Source: CAZHDB01 sp964531225
GTDB taxonomy: Archaea; Thermoproteota; Thermoprotei_A; Sulfolobales; Desulfurococcaceae
Length of the DNA: 64,000 nucleotides
Reading direction: 5' to 3'
NCBI GenBank assembly: GCA_964531225.1
Contig: CAZHDB010000004.1
Coordinates: forward strand, 1 to 64,000
Of this stretch, positions 41,689 to 51,051 are shown piece by piece (within the stretch, counting starts at the first letter, position 1; every line of letters begins with the position of its first letter). The position numbers and the translations under genes were made by a program. The notes under the pieces are model-generated. The model was given only the letters and a program-made list of their open reading frames with translations, was not told where the DNA came from and did no database searches.

Positions 41689-42504
41689 CTACTTTAATCT
41701 TATAATCCATCGCTCTCTACTCTTAATTAAAACAGGTATAGTTTCCCTAGCCTCTAATAATCTATCACGATCAATAGTATACTCACCGTATCTAGCACCA
41801 TGGCCTAGTTCATAAACCTTTATACCAAAGGGGTCGAGAACCATACTCCTACCAGTATAGTTTTTACCGTATCTATTAGCAATAACAACCCAATAGGTGT
41901 TTTCATGAGCACGGCTTCTACCAAGAAATTCAAGCGTTTCTTCCTTTATCGGCCCTCTTACCCAGCCGCTCTGGACTAGGACTAGATCAGCTCCTTGTAA
42001 TGCATAGCTCCGGAACAACTCTGGAAACCTAATGTCAAAACATATAGCAACTCTAATATGAAAACCATTAATCAAGATTTTCTTAGATAATTGGTCTCCA
42101 GGTATAAAGTAGTCTGATTCTCGATAACCATAGGCGTCAAACAAATGAATCTTGCTATATATCCACTCAAAACTACCGCTAGGTTTAACGAGTATACTTG
42201 AACTCTTACATTTAGGCTTATTATTAGTTCTCTCAATAAAATGTACAAGTATTGGAATACCATACTTGCCGGCTAGATCAGATATAAGTGATAGATAATT
42301 ACTATCATTTATTAATTCTGCTTTTTCATAAAGTTCTTCCGGCGACAAACCAGCTAAAGGATCTATCATTGAATATTCGGGTAAGATGATGATATCCGCC
42401 TCTTTTATACCATTTCTCAATAGTTCGCTAGTTTTACGGAGATTATCAATAGGTTTTATACCATATTCTTCTTGAACAATACCTACAACTAGATACTTGC
42501 TCAT
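41689..42504 (-). CDS. Carbon-nitrogen hydrolase (nitrilase superfamily)
   Basis: A 271-residue hydrolase with the intact Glu-Lys-Cys triad: LPEYSM (about residue 42), YSKIHLFDAYG (about 118) and AICFDIRFPE (about 155). It belongs with the omega-amidase/Nit-type enzymes that hydrolyse amides such as 2-oxoglutaramate or deaminated glutathione, but the substrate cannot be told. It converges on rad50 with nine bases between the stops. ATG 42504 follows GGTGTAAC. Confidence 0.9.
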   Translation of the reverse strand: MSKYLVVGIVQEEYGIKPIDNLRKTSELLRNGIKEADIIILPEYSMIDPLAGLSPEELYEKAELINDSNYLSLISDLAGKYGIPILVHFIERTNNKPKCKSSSILVKPSGSFEWIYSKIHLFDAYGYRESDYFIPGDQLSKKILINGFHIRVAICFDIRFPELFRSYALQGADLVLVQSGWVRGPIKEETLEFLGRSRAHENTYWVVIANRYGKNYTGRSMVLDPFGIKVYELGHGARYGEYTIDRDRLLEARETIPVLIKSRERWIIRLK

Positions 42505-42610
42505 TGTTACACCAAATACTAATTAGTTTCTAGAGAAATTTAACAAATATGGCCATCGTATAGCTATAATTTATAAATAAGCTCATAATAGATCATATAT
42601 GGTGGTATCC

Positions 42611-43012
42611 ATGGAGTTTAATGTGCCTATTGGAATAGTTTGTAAAGATGAGTACATAGTTAAGGAAGAACATTCTGCTAAGGTCATTGGAAGTGGGGAT
42701 GTCGAAGTTCTATCGACACCGTCAATGATATTATTTATGGAGATTTCTTCTTGGAAATGCGTTCAAAAGTACTTGCCGGAGGAATATACGACTGTAGGTG
42801 TTAAAGTATGTATTGAACACAAGGCTCCGGCCCCTATTGGAGATAGGATCTTGGTTGAGACGAAATTAGATACAGTTGAAGGAAGAAAACTAGTATTTTA
42901 TGTCAAAGCTTTATGGAGAAATAGAGTGATCGGTGAAGGTATTCATGAGAGATATATTGTTAATAAGCAGAGATTCATAGATAAAGTTAAAAAGATAATT
43001 AATAAGAATTGA
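42611..43012 (+). CDS. Hotdog-fold thioesterase (FlK-like)
   Basis: A protein of about 133 residues of the fluoroacetyl-CoA thioesterase-like hotdog group. STPSMILFME supplies the Thr and Glu positions and CIEHKAPAPIGD the His of that family's active site; the long central helix is visible. It probably cleaves an acyl-CoA, the natural substrate being unknown. ATG 42611 is preceded by GGTGG; ATG 42599 is the in-frame alternative. A TATA-like TTTATAAAT lies near 42570. Confidence 0.8.
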   Translation: MEFNVPIGIVCKDEYIVKEEHSAKVIGSGDVEVLSTPSMILFMEISSWKCVQKYLPEEYTTVGVKVCIEHKAPAPIGDRILVETKLDTVEGRKLVFYVKALWRNRVIGEGIHERYIVNKQRFIDKVKKIINKN

Positions 43013-43043
43013 AGTTTTGTTTAAGCACTATCTTAGTTAATTA

Positions 43044-43120
43044 GGTAATGTATTATCAAGGATTGATCTAATGTACATTGGTTAGTTGGATCAAGATTAC
43101 GAAGGACATAATTCATTACC
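43044..43120. repeat. Imperfect inverted repeat in a 215-bp gap
   Basis: GGTAATGTATTAT (43044-43056) and ATAATTCATTACC (43108-43120) match as inverted arms in 12 of 13 positions. A nested GATC(43065 region)/GATC pair lies closer in. The gap from 43013 to 43227 otherwise holds only the promoter of the next gene. It may be a hairpin RNA or the relic of a small mobile element. Confidence 0.35.
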
Positions 43121-43227
43121 ATATTACGTTATTTAAACTCCATACAAGATTGATCAAATTATTCTAGTAGCTTATGGAATGTTTTTATAACTATAATATT
43201 ATGTTAACTTATTAGAGATGATTAGTT

Positions 43228-44016
43228 ATGGCAAGATATACGATATATGTTCATCCTTATTGTATGTCAAGCTATAGGGTTGTTAAATATCTACTTGAGA
43301 GAGACGTACTCGATAAAATAACTGTCGTACCATTAATTAATGGGATTCCTTTGTCTTTAGAAAGGGTTATTCCGAGTGTACCTGCTTTAGAAGTTAATGG
43401 TAAAATTGCTGCTATAGATCCCGTGGAACCCGAATTTATTGAAAGCGTAATCAATGATTTAGATATTAGCAGGTATATTCCGTTAGACAACGAACAAATA
43501 ATTAAGAGATTTATTGATAGTATATTAGCGAGTAGTTATCTTGCGATCCAAATATATTTTAGCGAAATGTCATTAAACGATGTAATTGATACTTCTTTTA
43601 CAGAATATGCATTAAGAACTTATTTCTCAAGGCTTGATTTAAATCGTATAAGAGAGACATTATTAAACAAGATGAATTATATTCAAGATACAGTATCTAA
43701 GGTTATACCGAGAATTGTTGCGATTAATTATTTGAGAGATATGTATATTGCTCGTGGAGGCAAAATAGATAGGAGTGAATTTTTCGATGAAAGTAAATTA
43801 ATGTTATGGAGCATAGCCAAAAGCTCTATGGGGAGAACTTTTACACCTTTGATCGATTATACAATGGAAAACATTGAGAAATATAGGGTAATTCTAAGTA
43901 TTCTCAAAGAGAAATTCAATGAATATTATACAAAAATAGTTAATGAATATAGCAGGATAAAAAGTGATGAACAGGTATATAAAATACTAGTTTACGGACA
44001 TAATATGAGTAAATAG
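43228..44016 (+). CDS. Thioredoxin-fold protein with helical C-terminal domain
   Basis: A 262-residue protein. The first 75 residues have a glutaredoxin/GST-type N-terminal fold: IYVHPYCMSSYRVVKYLLER with a single active-site-like Cys (CxxS), then PLSLERVIPSVPALEVNGK, where the Val-Pro matches the cis-proline loop. The remaining residues are all helical, as in GST-like proteins. A glutathione enzyme is unlikely in an archaeon, so a redox or metal-handling function is more plausible. It ends 3 bp before the Cys/His-motif gene at 44020, its probable partner. Confidence 0.65.
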   Translation: MARYTIYVHPYCMSSYRVVKYLLERDVLDKITVVPLINGIPLSLERVIPSVPALEVNGKIAAIDPVEPEFIESVINDLDISRYIPLDNEQIIKRFIDSILASSYLAIQIYFSEMSLNDVIDTSFTEYALRTYFSRLDLNRIRETLLNKMNYIQDTVSKVIPRIVAINYLRDMYIARGGKIDRSEFFDESKLMLWSIAKSSMGRTFTPLIDYTMENIEKYRVILSILKEKFNEYYTKIVNEYSRIKSDEQVYKILVYGHNMSK

Positions 44017-44019
44017 GTG

Positions 44020-44454
44020 ATGGTTCTGGTTTATACTATACCTAGATTAATAGACGTAAATGCTCATTCAAAATTATTCAGAAATAAGAAAAAATTACTA
44101 ATCATTGGTAGATGTTTAGAAGTCGAGCATAGAAATCTCATAGACGAGTTTATTGAAAAAGACTATGTACCGTTATCGGTTTGTTTAGAAGCTGAACATG
44201 TAAATATGGTTGGATTTAAACTAGCTGGTATAATTGCTAGAGGAAACTATTATGAAATAGCAATATTAACTGTCGACGGTAGTTTACACTGTACACAACT
44301 TCATTGGATGGTTGAAGAAGTATTCAAGATAATGGGTCTTGATAAACGAATAACTAGGAGCCATTATGTGGTTTATAAAGGCAAGATCTATCAAATACCG
44401 TTAAAGGCTGTAAAAACTTCTAGATACTTGAGTAAAGTAGCAAAATTAATCTAG
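44020..44454 (+). CDS. Hypothetical protein with duplicated CLExEH motif
   Basis: A 144-residue protein with an internal repeat: CLEVEHRNLI near residue 32 and CLEAEHVNMV near residue 58. LHCTQLHW near residue 89 and SHYVVY follow. The regularly placed Cys and His residues suggest a bound metal or cluster. It starts at ATG 44020 (GTG 44017 possible) immediately after the thioredoxin-fold gene, so the pair is translationally linked. I do not recognise the family; redox or metallochaperone roles are only inference. Confidence 0.65.
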   Translation: MVLVYTIPRLIDVNAHSKLFRNKKKLLIIGRCLEVEHRNLIDEFIEKDYVPLSVCLEAEHVNMVGFKLAGIIARGNYYEIAILTVDGSLHCTQLHWMVEEVFKIMGLDKRITRSHYVVYKGKIYQIPLKAVKTSRYLSKVAKLI

Positions 44455-44563
44455 TGTTCTTGGGAAAATATAGTTCATGTTAGAAATAATTAAGGTAATA
44501 TTATTTTAGAATACAGAATACTATAATTAAATAATAGATCTCCTAGTAAACCTAAGTATTGAT

Positions 44564-45184
44564 TTATCTTTTTATCCCTATTTTATCAAATATTTTTGCA
44601 ATAATGTTTTCAAGTTCAGCTATTTTTGGTAACTCACTAAGAGAATTAGCTCTAACAACAATCTTAATATGATCCTCTTCAACAGATACATCTAGATCTG
44701 TTTCCAATTGTTCAATAGCTTTTTCTATTTTCTCTAAAATACCGGAGTCCTCCTCAATAAGATCCTCAATACTATGTGTTGCAGTTAAAGAGACCCCATC
44801 ACGATCAGCGTCTATTATAAATTCGTCAATGATTCCCGCGCCCATGAATAATATCCATACATTGAAATCATCGAGATCTATTCCATAGTCTTGTAGCCAA
44901 TAATTGTTGGTATCGAGGATTGATAGTATATATTCCTCTAGGCTAGAATGCGTCAATATACCGAGTTCCATGAGATCCATAAATCCATTGACAATTTTAT
45001 CTAGATTTGGAATCTCACCATAATTATGTTTTTCAACAAATGATACAACTTCTTCAAGATCATATAGGAGAAATTCACGTAAAAACCTTTGTATGAAATC
45101 CTGTAATTCAACGCCATATTTATCAAGTATTCTCCTAGCATGATTCATTGTCTCTTCATCAAGTTTAATCGTTATTTCAGACAC
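44564..45184 (-). CDS. Hypothetical acidic protein with RHH-like N-terminus
   Basis: About 206 residues. The N-terminal 40 residues have a strand followed by two helices (SEITIKLDEETMNHARRILD, then QDFIQRFLREFL), which resembles a ribbon-helix-helix or antitoxin-type DNA-binding unit. The rest is acidic and alpha-beta with no motif. GTG 45184 follows GGTGAT by four bases and is preferred over GTG 45196. No toxin gene adjoins it, so a toxin-antitoxin reading is not supported. It follows the MoeA fusion gene by about 54 bp on the same strand. Confidence 0.6.
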   Translation of the reverse strand: MSEITIKLDEETMNHARRILDKYGVELQDFIQRFLREFLLYDLEEVVSFVEKHNYGEIPNLDKIVNGFMDLMELGILTHSSLEEYILSILDTNNYWLQDYGIDLDDFNVWILFMGAGIIDEFIIDADRDGVSLTATHSIEDLIEEDSGILEKIEKAIEQLETDLDVSVEEDHIKIVVRANSLSELPKIAELENIIAKIFDKIGIKR

Positions 45185-45238
45185 GATTATCACCACTCAT
45201 ATAAGAGTATGGGCCTCATCTTAAATAGTATATCTATT

Positions 45239-47209
45239 TTAGCCAGCAATAATGTTACCTATATCGTCAGGTATTCTATAGCCGGGGTATTTCTTGACAA
45301 GATTCTTTATTCGTTCTCCTCGGAGATATTCCATGAATCTCTTAACACTAAGTTTATTCAAACTATCTTTATGAATAAGGAAGTCATAGTGTTCCCAAGT
45401 AATAGGAATAAAGTCTAGATCATATTTCCATGCAACGTACTCTATAGCTATACCTGCATCGGCTCTTCCTTGTTTAATAGCAGCTGCAACAGCCGTATGT
45501 GTTTTGACCTCATAACTATAACCCTTAATTTTTCTAATCAAATCCTTAAAGTCCATGTTCATTCTCTTTGCCAGATTTTTCAAAGATATATCTAGTAAAA
45601 CGCGGGAGCCTGAGCCGCGTGTACGATTAACGATAACTATATCGTCGCGGAGGAAGTCATGGACTCCACTAATATTTTTGGCGTTTCCCTTGGCGACTAC
45701 AATACCTATTCTTCTATCATAACCTCTTATAAGTACGGCTTCACTACGCACACCTAGTTTCTCCATGAATGGTATATTGTATATTCTACTTTCTTCATCA
45801 AGTAAATGAGTTGGAGCGATATCTGCTTCACCTCTACGAATAGCATACCATCCTCCAAGACTACCGGTAACAATAACTCTTGTAGAATCCATTAGATCGG
45901 CATCTACAAGGATCCTATAGATAAATGGGTCATTGCTCCCTATAATTACAAGATCGGGTATCCTATGTTCTAAACTAAATAATTCAACGTCAATTATTTC
46001 ATTCTCTAGATAGAGATCCCTATTTTTCTCCAAAATAGCATAGCCATCACCATTAACAAGCGGCGAAATACTCCCACTCTTCATAGAAACCGGATACGCT
46101 ACTAGATCGTTTTTCCTATGAACCAGTGCAACCGGTAATAACCATGTTCTTCCAAGGGGCTTCCTAATTCTATAAGCTAATCTAGCTCTAATCCTTCTGA
46201 CCGGAGTTATTCTAAGACCAGCTAGGCGGGCAATAATAGGCTTAACAATTTTATGAAGAACCATATAACATGATAATGGGAATCCTGGAAGACCAAAAAT
46301 CAGTTTTCCATTAACAATTGCCACAACAGTAGGTTTGCCTGGTTTAATAGCAAGTCCATGAATGATTACTCCGGGTTTTCCAAGGGAATTGAATACGCGA
46401 TACACTAGATCTCCTAATCCAGCTGACGTGCCTCCACTAGTTACTATAACATCATACTCTTCCAATGTTTTTGAAAGTTTTTTATAGATTATACCATAAT
46501 CATCAGGTAGCCTTCCATGAAATACAGCATCTACACCAAGTTCCTGTAGACTAGTTGTTATTAGGTAACCATTAACATCATATATCTTTCCTTCAGGTAA
46601 TTCCTCTCCCGGTTCCACAACCTCATTGCCAGTAGAGTAAATCGCGACTTTTAGCTTACGGAAAACTTTTACACGATCTATTCCAAGGCCAGCCAATAAC
46701 CCTATTTCTCTTGATCCTAATAATGTGCCCTTGAGCAATATTAGATCGCCTAAACTAATATCACTCCCTGTAAAAGCAATGTTTTCTCCAGGTGAAACAC
46801 TCTTATATACGAATAACTCATCATTACTTCTTGAAGTATATTCCTCCATAACAACAGCATTTGCTCCCCGAGGGATCATGGCTCCAGTGGCTATTTCAAT
46901 AGCAGATCCTTTAGAAACTTCCATATTCGGCTTAACTCCCACTTCAATAGATCCAGAGACCATTAACTTAACAGGTCTATTTTCATCAGCTCCATATGTA
47001 TCCTCAGCTCTAACAGCATAGCCATCAACCTCACTTCGATCGAAAGGGGGATGATCTATTGGAGCATAAATATCCTCAGCCAAAACTCTACCGAGAGCAT
47101 TAATCAATTTAATATTTTCAACTCCCAAAGGACTTAAACTAATATACCTACTAATTATACTAACAACTTCGTTCAAATCCACAAGTTTATGGAAGATCTT
47201 CCTAGACAA
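45239..47209 (-). CDS. moeA: Molybdopterin molybdotransferase MoeA fused to a periplasmic-binding-protein-like domain
   Basis: A 656-residue fusion. Residues 1-410 are MoeA, which inserts molybdate or tungstate into adenylylated molybdopterin: DHPPFDRSEVDGYAVRA, ATGAMIPRGANAVVMEE, and TSGGTSAGLGDLVY with a later GLPGFPLSCY. Residues about 415-656 are a substrate-binding-protein-like domain (GSNDPFIYRIL, VNRTRGSGSR, GRADAGIAIEYVA) that could sense or deliver oxyanion or cofactor. In a hyperthermophile tungsten is the likely metal. TTG 47209 follows AGGTGT. A second MoeA lies 302 bp upstream. Confidence 0.93.
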   Translation of the reverse strand: MSRKIFHKLVDLNEVVSIISRYISLSPLGVENIKLINALGRVLAEDIYAPIDHPPFDRSEVDGYAVRAEDTYGADENRPVKLMVSGSIEVGVKPNMEVSKGSAIEIATGAMIPRGANAVVMEEYTSRSNDELFVYKSVSPGENIAFTGSDISLGDLILLKGTLLGSREIGLLAGLGIDRVKVFRKLKVAIYSTGNEVVEPGEELPEGKIYDVNGYLITTSLQELGVDAVFHGRLPDDYGIIYKKLSKTLEEYDVIVTSGGTSAGLGDLVYRVFNSLGKPGVIIHGLAIKPGKPTVVAIVNGKLIFGLPGFPLSCYMVLHKIVKPIIARLAGLRITPVRRIRARLAYRIRKPLGRTWLLPVALVHRKNDLVAYPVSMKSGSISPLVNGDGYAILEKNRDLYLENEIIDVELFSLEHRIPDLVIIGSNDPFIYRILVDADLMDSTRVIVTGSLGGWYAIRRGEADIAPTHLLDEESRIYNIPFMEKLGVRSEAVLIRGYDRRIGIVVAKGNAKNISGVHDFLRDDIVIVNRTRGSGSRVLLDISLKNLAKRMNMDFKDLIRKIKGYSYEVKTHTAVAAAIKQGRADAGIAIEYVAWKYDLDFIPITWEHYDFLIHKDSLNKLSVKRFMEYLRGERIKNLVKKYPGYRIPDDIGNIIAG

Positions 47210-47511
47210 TACATTACACCTAATCTTTAATCACTTAGATATAATACTAATAAAGATTAATTATTCCATGGTGATCATATTTAATCAAGTATATAGGGCA
47301 TTATATCATCGATAATTTTGCTACCGATGTACACAAAGCTTCTTAAGTAGATTAATACATTATATGTAGTACTTCTTCACTTCTTCAAAGAGTTTAATTT
47401 AACAACGTCTCAGCCGAAACCTCCTTCTTCATCTTCTAATGGATCATTAAATATGGGTATATCATCATTAATTCTCTATATAGAATTATTGCTAGTCACC
47501 ATATATCTTCT
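47210..47511. other. Gap between the two moeA genes, with a decayed small ORF
   Basis: The 302 bp hold the promoter region of the MoeA fusion gene on its left side. On the minus strand a 31-codon frame runs from ATG 47502 to TGA 47410. It has one in-frame TAG after eight codons, and the second part reads as a plausible acidic protein end (FNDPLEDEEGGFG). ATGATGA occurs on the minus strand within it, but no convincing box D' follows. I see no other feature. Confidence 0.4.
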
Positions 47512-48765
47512 TTAAATACTGATATTATTGGAAAGCAAATGAACCTTAACCTGTTCACCCTTTTCATAGCCTTCATGATCTTCTGGTACCACTATATATC
47601 CATGTGTTTTCGCTAAACTCGATATTATACTACTTCCTTTAATCATGTATGGTGTTGCGTAGAAAGTATTGTTGGCTTTTTCAAGGTAGACTCGTACAAA
47701 GCTTCTATACCCTACTTGATTAACAATTCTTTGCCTCAAATACGCTATGATATATGGATTTAGAGGAGGCTTAGAGCCTAGCCACAAGTAAAGTAGGGGC
47801 TTGACAAATGCTTCTAGAGCTACCCAAGCAGCAACGGGATTGCCGCTTAGAGCAAATAGTGGTTTATCATTTATAATGGCAAGACTTGTTGTTCTACCAG
47901 GCCTCAAAGCTATGCCTCGAATAATCCATGAACCATATTTATCGACGTAATCAGGTACTAGATCCTTTTCACTAACGCTTGTTCCCCCAATTGTTATCAC
48001 GATATCGGATTCCTTAAACGCCTTATTCAAAGCATTAATAAGTTCTTCAAGACTATCTGGCACTATACCATACCTATGTGGATTTATAAAGCCTAGGCCT
48101 TCAAGATACTTTTCAACAAGAATATCTGTAGATGCAAACTTTTTTCCCGGTATAAGTGGACTATCTAGATCTATTAATTCATCCCCTATGGCTATTATAC
48201 CAATACTTAAAGGTTTATAAACACGGATCCTTTTAACTCCGAGACTGACGAGCAATGTTATATGGTATGGATTAATCTGTGTACCTTTTTTGATTATAAG
48301 TTCTCCTTTTTTCACATCATCTCCAGCTAAATTGACATTAGCATAGACCGGGACTTGTCTAATAACTTCTATTTCACTATTAACTCTATGTGTATCCTCA
48401 TACATTACAACAGCATTAGCTCCTGGCGGTAAAGGAGCACCAGTATATACTTCTATTGCTTCTCCAAACCCTATTTCTCCATATAGATCTGGTGCATCGC
48501 CGGGCTTCAGTAATCCTTTTACTCTTAATCGTATAGGATTTGTCGGAGAAGCTCCATATGTATCTTCTGCTCTTATGGCATATCCATCAACTGCGCTATT
48601 ACTATATGATGGGAGATCTATTGGTGCATGTATATTTTCTGAAACAATTAGATTATTTGCTTTATTAACAGGCGTAACTATGGTCTCTACACATAGCTTA
48701 AACTGTTTATGGGCTCTTTCTAATGCATCATTAAGCTTAACTAGTTCTCCCCAGAATCTTGGCAT
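47512..48765 (-). CDS. moeA: Molybdopterin molybdotransferase MoeA (second paralogue)
   Basis: A 417-residue MoeA without the extra domain of its neighbour: PSYSNSAVDGYAIRAEDTYG, VYTGAPLPPGANAVVMYED, TIGGTSVSEKDLV and LSGNPVAAWVALE. In archaea a pair of MoeA paralogues, one plain and one fused, is common and is thought to split adenylyl-cofactor handling or metal choice. GGTSVSEKD replaces the more usual GGTSxGxxD, with Ser for the second Gly. It is divergent from moaB; all three cofactor genes form one cluster. Confidence 0.93.
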   Translation of the reverse strand: MPRFWGELVKLNDALERAHKQFKLCVETIVTPVNKANNLIVSENIHAPIDLPSYSNSAVDGYAIRAEDTYGASPTNPIRLRVKGLLKPGDAPDLYGEIGFGEAIEVYTGAPLPPGANAVVMYEDTHRVNSEIEVIRQVPVYANVNLAGDDVKKGELIIKKGTQINPYHITLLVSLGVKRIRVYKPLSIGIIAIGDELIDLDSPLIPGKKFASTDILVEKYLEGLGFINPHRYGIVPDSLEELINALNKAFKESDIVITIGGTSVSEKDLVPDYVDKYGSWIIRGIALRPGRTTSLAIINDKPLFALSGNPVAAWVALEAFVKPLLYLWLGSKPPLNPYIIAYLRQRIVNQVGYRSFVRVYLEKANNTFYATPYMIKGSSIISSLAKTHGYIVVPEDHEGYEKGEQVKVHLLSNNISI

Positions 48766-48849
48766 AGGGCATCAATAAATTATTGTCTTAAACTATATTA
48801 TAGAATTGTTGGTTCTAAGTAATATAAATGAAAGATGTAGGGGTTTAAA

Positions 48850-49338
48850 ATGCTAAAATACGGTATTCTTGTCGTTAGTGATAGCGTTTATAATAAAGAA
48901 AAAGAAGACGTGTCAGGTAGGCTAGCTAAATCGATTATTGAAGATAAAGGCTACATTGTAAATAAGTATACCATTATACCTAACGATTATAAGCTAATCC
49001 TACATAATGTCTTAGATTTCGTTAAAGAGTGTGATGTAGTTATTGTTATAGGGGGTACAGGGCCTAGTCCAAGAGATATTAGTATTGACGTTGTTGAGAG
49101 GATTTCATGGCGTGTACTACCTGGATTCGGCGAAATATTTAGGCATTTAACATTCAAACGTCAAGGCTTTAAAGCCATTTATAGTAGGGCTGGATTATAC
49201 ATTGTTGATAAATCTGCTGTTGTCGTAACACCCGGTTCTCCAGACGCTGTAAAAACTGCTCTTGAGATACTGCTTGGATCAGTAGATCACGTTATAGAAG
49301 AAGTTAGGAGGCTTAAAGGGGTTCATAGAAAAGTTTAG
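48850..49338 (+). CDS. moaB: Molybdenum cofactor biosynthesis protein MoaB/MogA
   Basis: A 162-residue enzyme that adenylylates molybdopterin before metal insertion by MoeA. The pterin-binding motif is GGTGPSPRDISIDVVE (about residues 64-79), followed by RAGLYIVDKSAVVVTPGSP, which matches the MoaB/MogA core. ATG 48850 follows AGGGG. It is divergent from the plain moeA across an 84-bp promoter region, which would allow joint control. Confidence 0.92.
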   Translation: MLKYGILVVSDSVYNKEKEDVSGRLAKSIIEDKGYIVNKYTIIPNDYKLILHNVLDFVKECDVVIVIGGTGPSPRDISIDVVERISWRVLPGFGEIFRHLTFKRQGFKAIYSRAGLYIVDKSAVVVTPGSPDAVKTALEILLGSVDHVIEEVRRLKGVHRKV

Positions 49339-49438
49339 TCTAGCCTTGTAATAGTGTTATTTATTTCGATATATTGAATAAGTACATTATTGGATTTTGG
49401 ATAGAATAATATATATTATATGTAAGGTAAACTAATTA

Positions 49439-49786
49439 ATGGTGGAAATTTTGCCTATTGTTAGAACGGGCCCTGTTAGAGTAAGTGGTTATGCCATAAA
49501 ATTAAGAAGGGTAATCAATGCTGTTCTTCGGGACATGTATAAGAAAGGCGAATTAGATTCTAAGAAGGTAAATGAACAAATATCCGATCTTAATGCTAAA
49601 ATCTATAATATACTTGTTGAAAGATTCGAAATACCTAAGGAAGCAATTACTAATATTATCTTAGATTTTGATATTGCTGAGGGCGGTTTAAAAGTAAATA
49701 ATATTGAAATCGAGATTTATGATAAGGATGAAATTCTTAGCAGGAATACAACAAATGAAGTTAAAAAACTCTTGGGACTAGCATAA
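49439..49786 (+). CDS. Hypothetical protein (DUF2258-like)
   Basis: A 115-residue protein with a strand-helix start (VRTGPVRVSGYAIKLRRVINAVLRD) resembling the small crenarchaeal DUF2258 group, then a helical stretch and beta strands. The family call is tentative. No function is known to me. It stands alone, with TATA-like AT-rich sequence upstream, and converges on the radical SAM gene. Confidence 0.6.
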   Translation: MVEILPIVRTGPVRVSGYAIKLRRVINAVLRDMYKKGELDSKKVNEQISDLNAKIYNILVERFEIPKEAITNIILDFDIAEGGLKVNNIEIEIYDKDEILSRNTTNEVKKLLGLA

Positions 49787-49849
49787 CAAATATGGCTATT
49801 AATAAGTTGTATGTATTAATGGATATAGTACTTATTATTATATCATCAC

Positions 49850-50977
49850 TTAATAATATTCACCAAGTAGCCACCAATTACCTACACTTACATTTCTTAA
49901 GCCATTTCTTTTAGCAATTTCATACGCCCGTAATGCATGGCTTCTACTAGTTGGCGGAAGATCTAGCATTAGATAGTCTGGATGGAATGCGAGTAGTCTA
50001 AACGGTATATCTCGATCAAGGCTTGCTAAGAAACGAGTTATACCATCGATCTCATAATCATCGATATATCCGGGAACAAGTAATGTGCTAACAACAAGTA
50101 GTGGAGGCTCTTTTCTGATATCAAAATATTTAGCTATTCTCTCAATATTTCTAATTACAAGCCTACCATCATTGCCAGTTAAAGCATAGTAGACCTCTGG
50201 AGTCCAAGCTTTAAGATCAACCTTAATAATGCCCCCTGTCTCAAGACTAAGTTTTATAGCTTGTTCAAGAAGATCCGGATTCATTAATCCATTAGTCTCC
50301 CAGCAGATCCGAAACACTTTAATCCCGATCTCTCTAGCTCTCTTGATCATTGCACGTGAAGCGGCTAAAGCGTGTATTATTTGAGGCCCTGGATCACCTC
50401 CAAAGAAGCAAACGCAAGAAGTCTTTAGCGATACTGCTTTAACAAGGTCCTTTACTTCTATTGTGGGATAGCCCTTAGACGCCATATCGCGGTATTCCCA
50501 GTTTTGACAGAATAAACAGTTAAGGTTACATGCTCCATAAAATACTGCTATATTATAGTAGCCTCTTTCAGGCCCCGCTCTTGACAAGGAGTACTTTGGA
50601 TAACCAGCCCCTGTTGCTCCAGGGCAAACCCAGTCAGCTACACAATTTGTTGGATGAGGATCAAGGTAATACATGCCAATTGCCTTAAGCGGTGAACCAG
50701 TTTTATACATTATTCTTCCATTAATATTGATCGTTAAACCACAGTAACCCATGCCCCCTACAGGTATTTGACAAGAATTACCACATATGCTACATTTTAC
50801 ACTATCAGTACCTCTTGGTGGCTCTATTGGAAGTTTATGTCTTAGCCTAGCATTTACATGCTTTTCTCTAATAATCGAATATGACTCATTCCATTTATTT
50901 CTTATACACTCTATACATAGGGATATGGCACTTGATATTAGTTTGCCTGATTTACCACATAATCTACACATACCCAT
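49850..50977 (-). CDS. Radical SAM protein of the AmrS / pyruvate-formate-lyase-activase-like group
   Basis: A 375-residue protein. The N-terminus carries two zinc-ribbon-like pairs (CRLC, CIEC; CSIC with GYCGL). The radical SAM motif is CNLNCLFC (about residue 155), and FFGGDPGPQ and KVDLKAWTPEVY are typical of the AmmeMemoRadiSam-linked AmrS proteins. AmrS-type proteins are linked to AmmA and Memo; neither is seen in the window. The substrate is unknown. ATG 50977 is preceded by a weak site. Confidence 0.88.
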   Translation of the reverse strand: MGMCRLCGKSGKLISSAISLCIECIRNKWNESYSIIREKHVNARLRHKLPIEPPRGTDSVKCSICGNSCQIPVGGMGYCGLTININGRIMYKTGSPLKAIGMYYLDPHPTNCVADWVCPGATGAGYPKYSLSRAGPERGYYNIAVFYGACNLNCLFCQNWEYRDMASKGYPTIEVKDLVKAVSLKTSCVCFFGGDPGPQIIHALAASRAMIKRAREIGIKVFRICWETNGLMNPDLLEQAIKLSLETGGIIKVDLKAWTPEVYYALTGNDGRLVIRNIERIAKYFDIRKEPPLLVVSTLLVPGYIDDYEIDGITRFLASLDRDIPFRLLAFHPDYLMLDLPPTSRSHALRAYEIAKRNGLRNVSVGNWWLLGEYY

Positions 50978-51051
50978 GGCTATATCATGTATATTATTAG
51001 AGAATTGAGAGGAATAAATAGTACTGTTATTAAAAACATTTTTAGAAATTT

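Noticed and set aside
44564..45184. Antitoxin of a toxin-antitoxin pair
   Set aside because: Only the N-terminus looks ribbon-helix-helix-like; the protein is too long and no small toxin gene adjoins it.
47410..47502. Possible C/D box RNA or 31-codon gene between the moeA genes
   Set aside because: The frame is broken by TAG after eight codons, and the box D' and guide spacings do not fit a C/D RNA. Kept only as a note on the gap.
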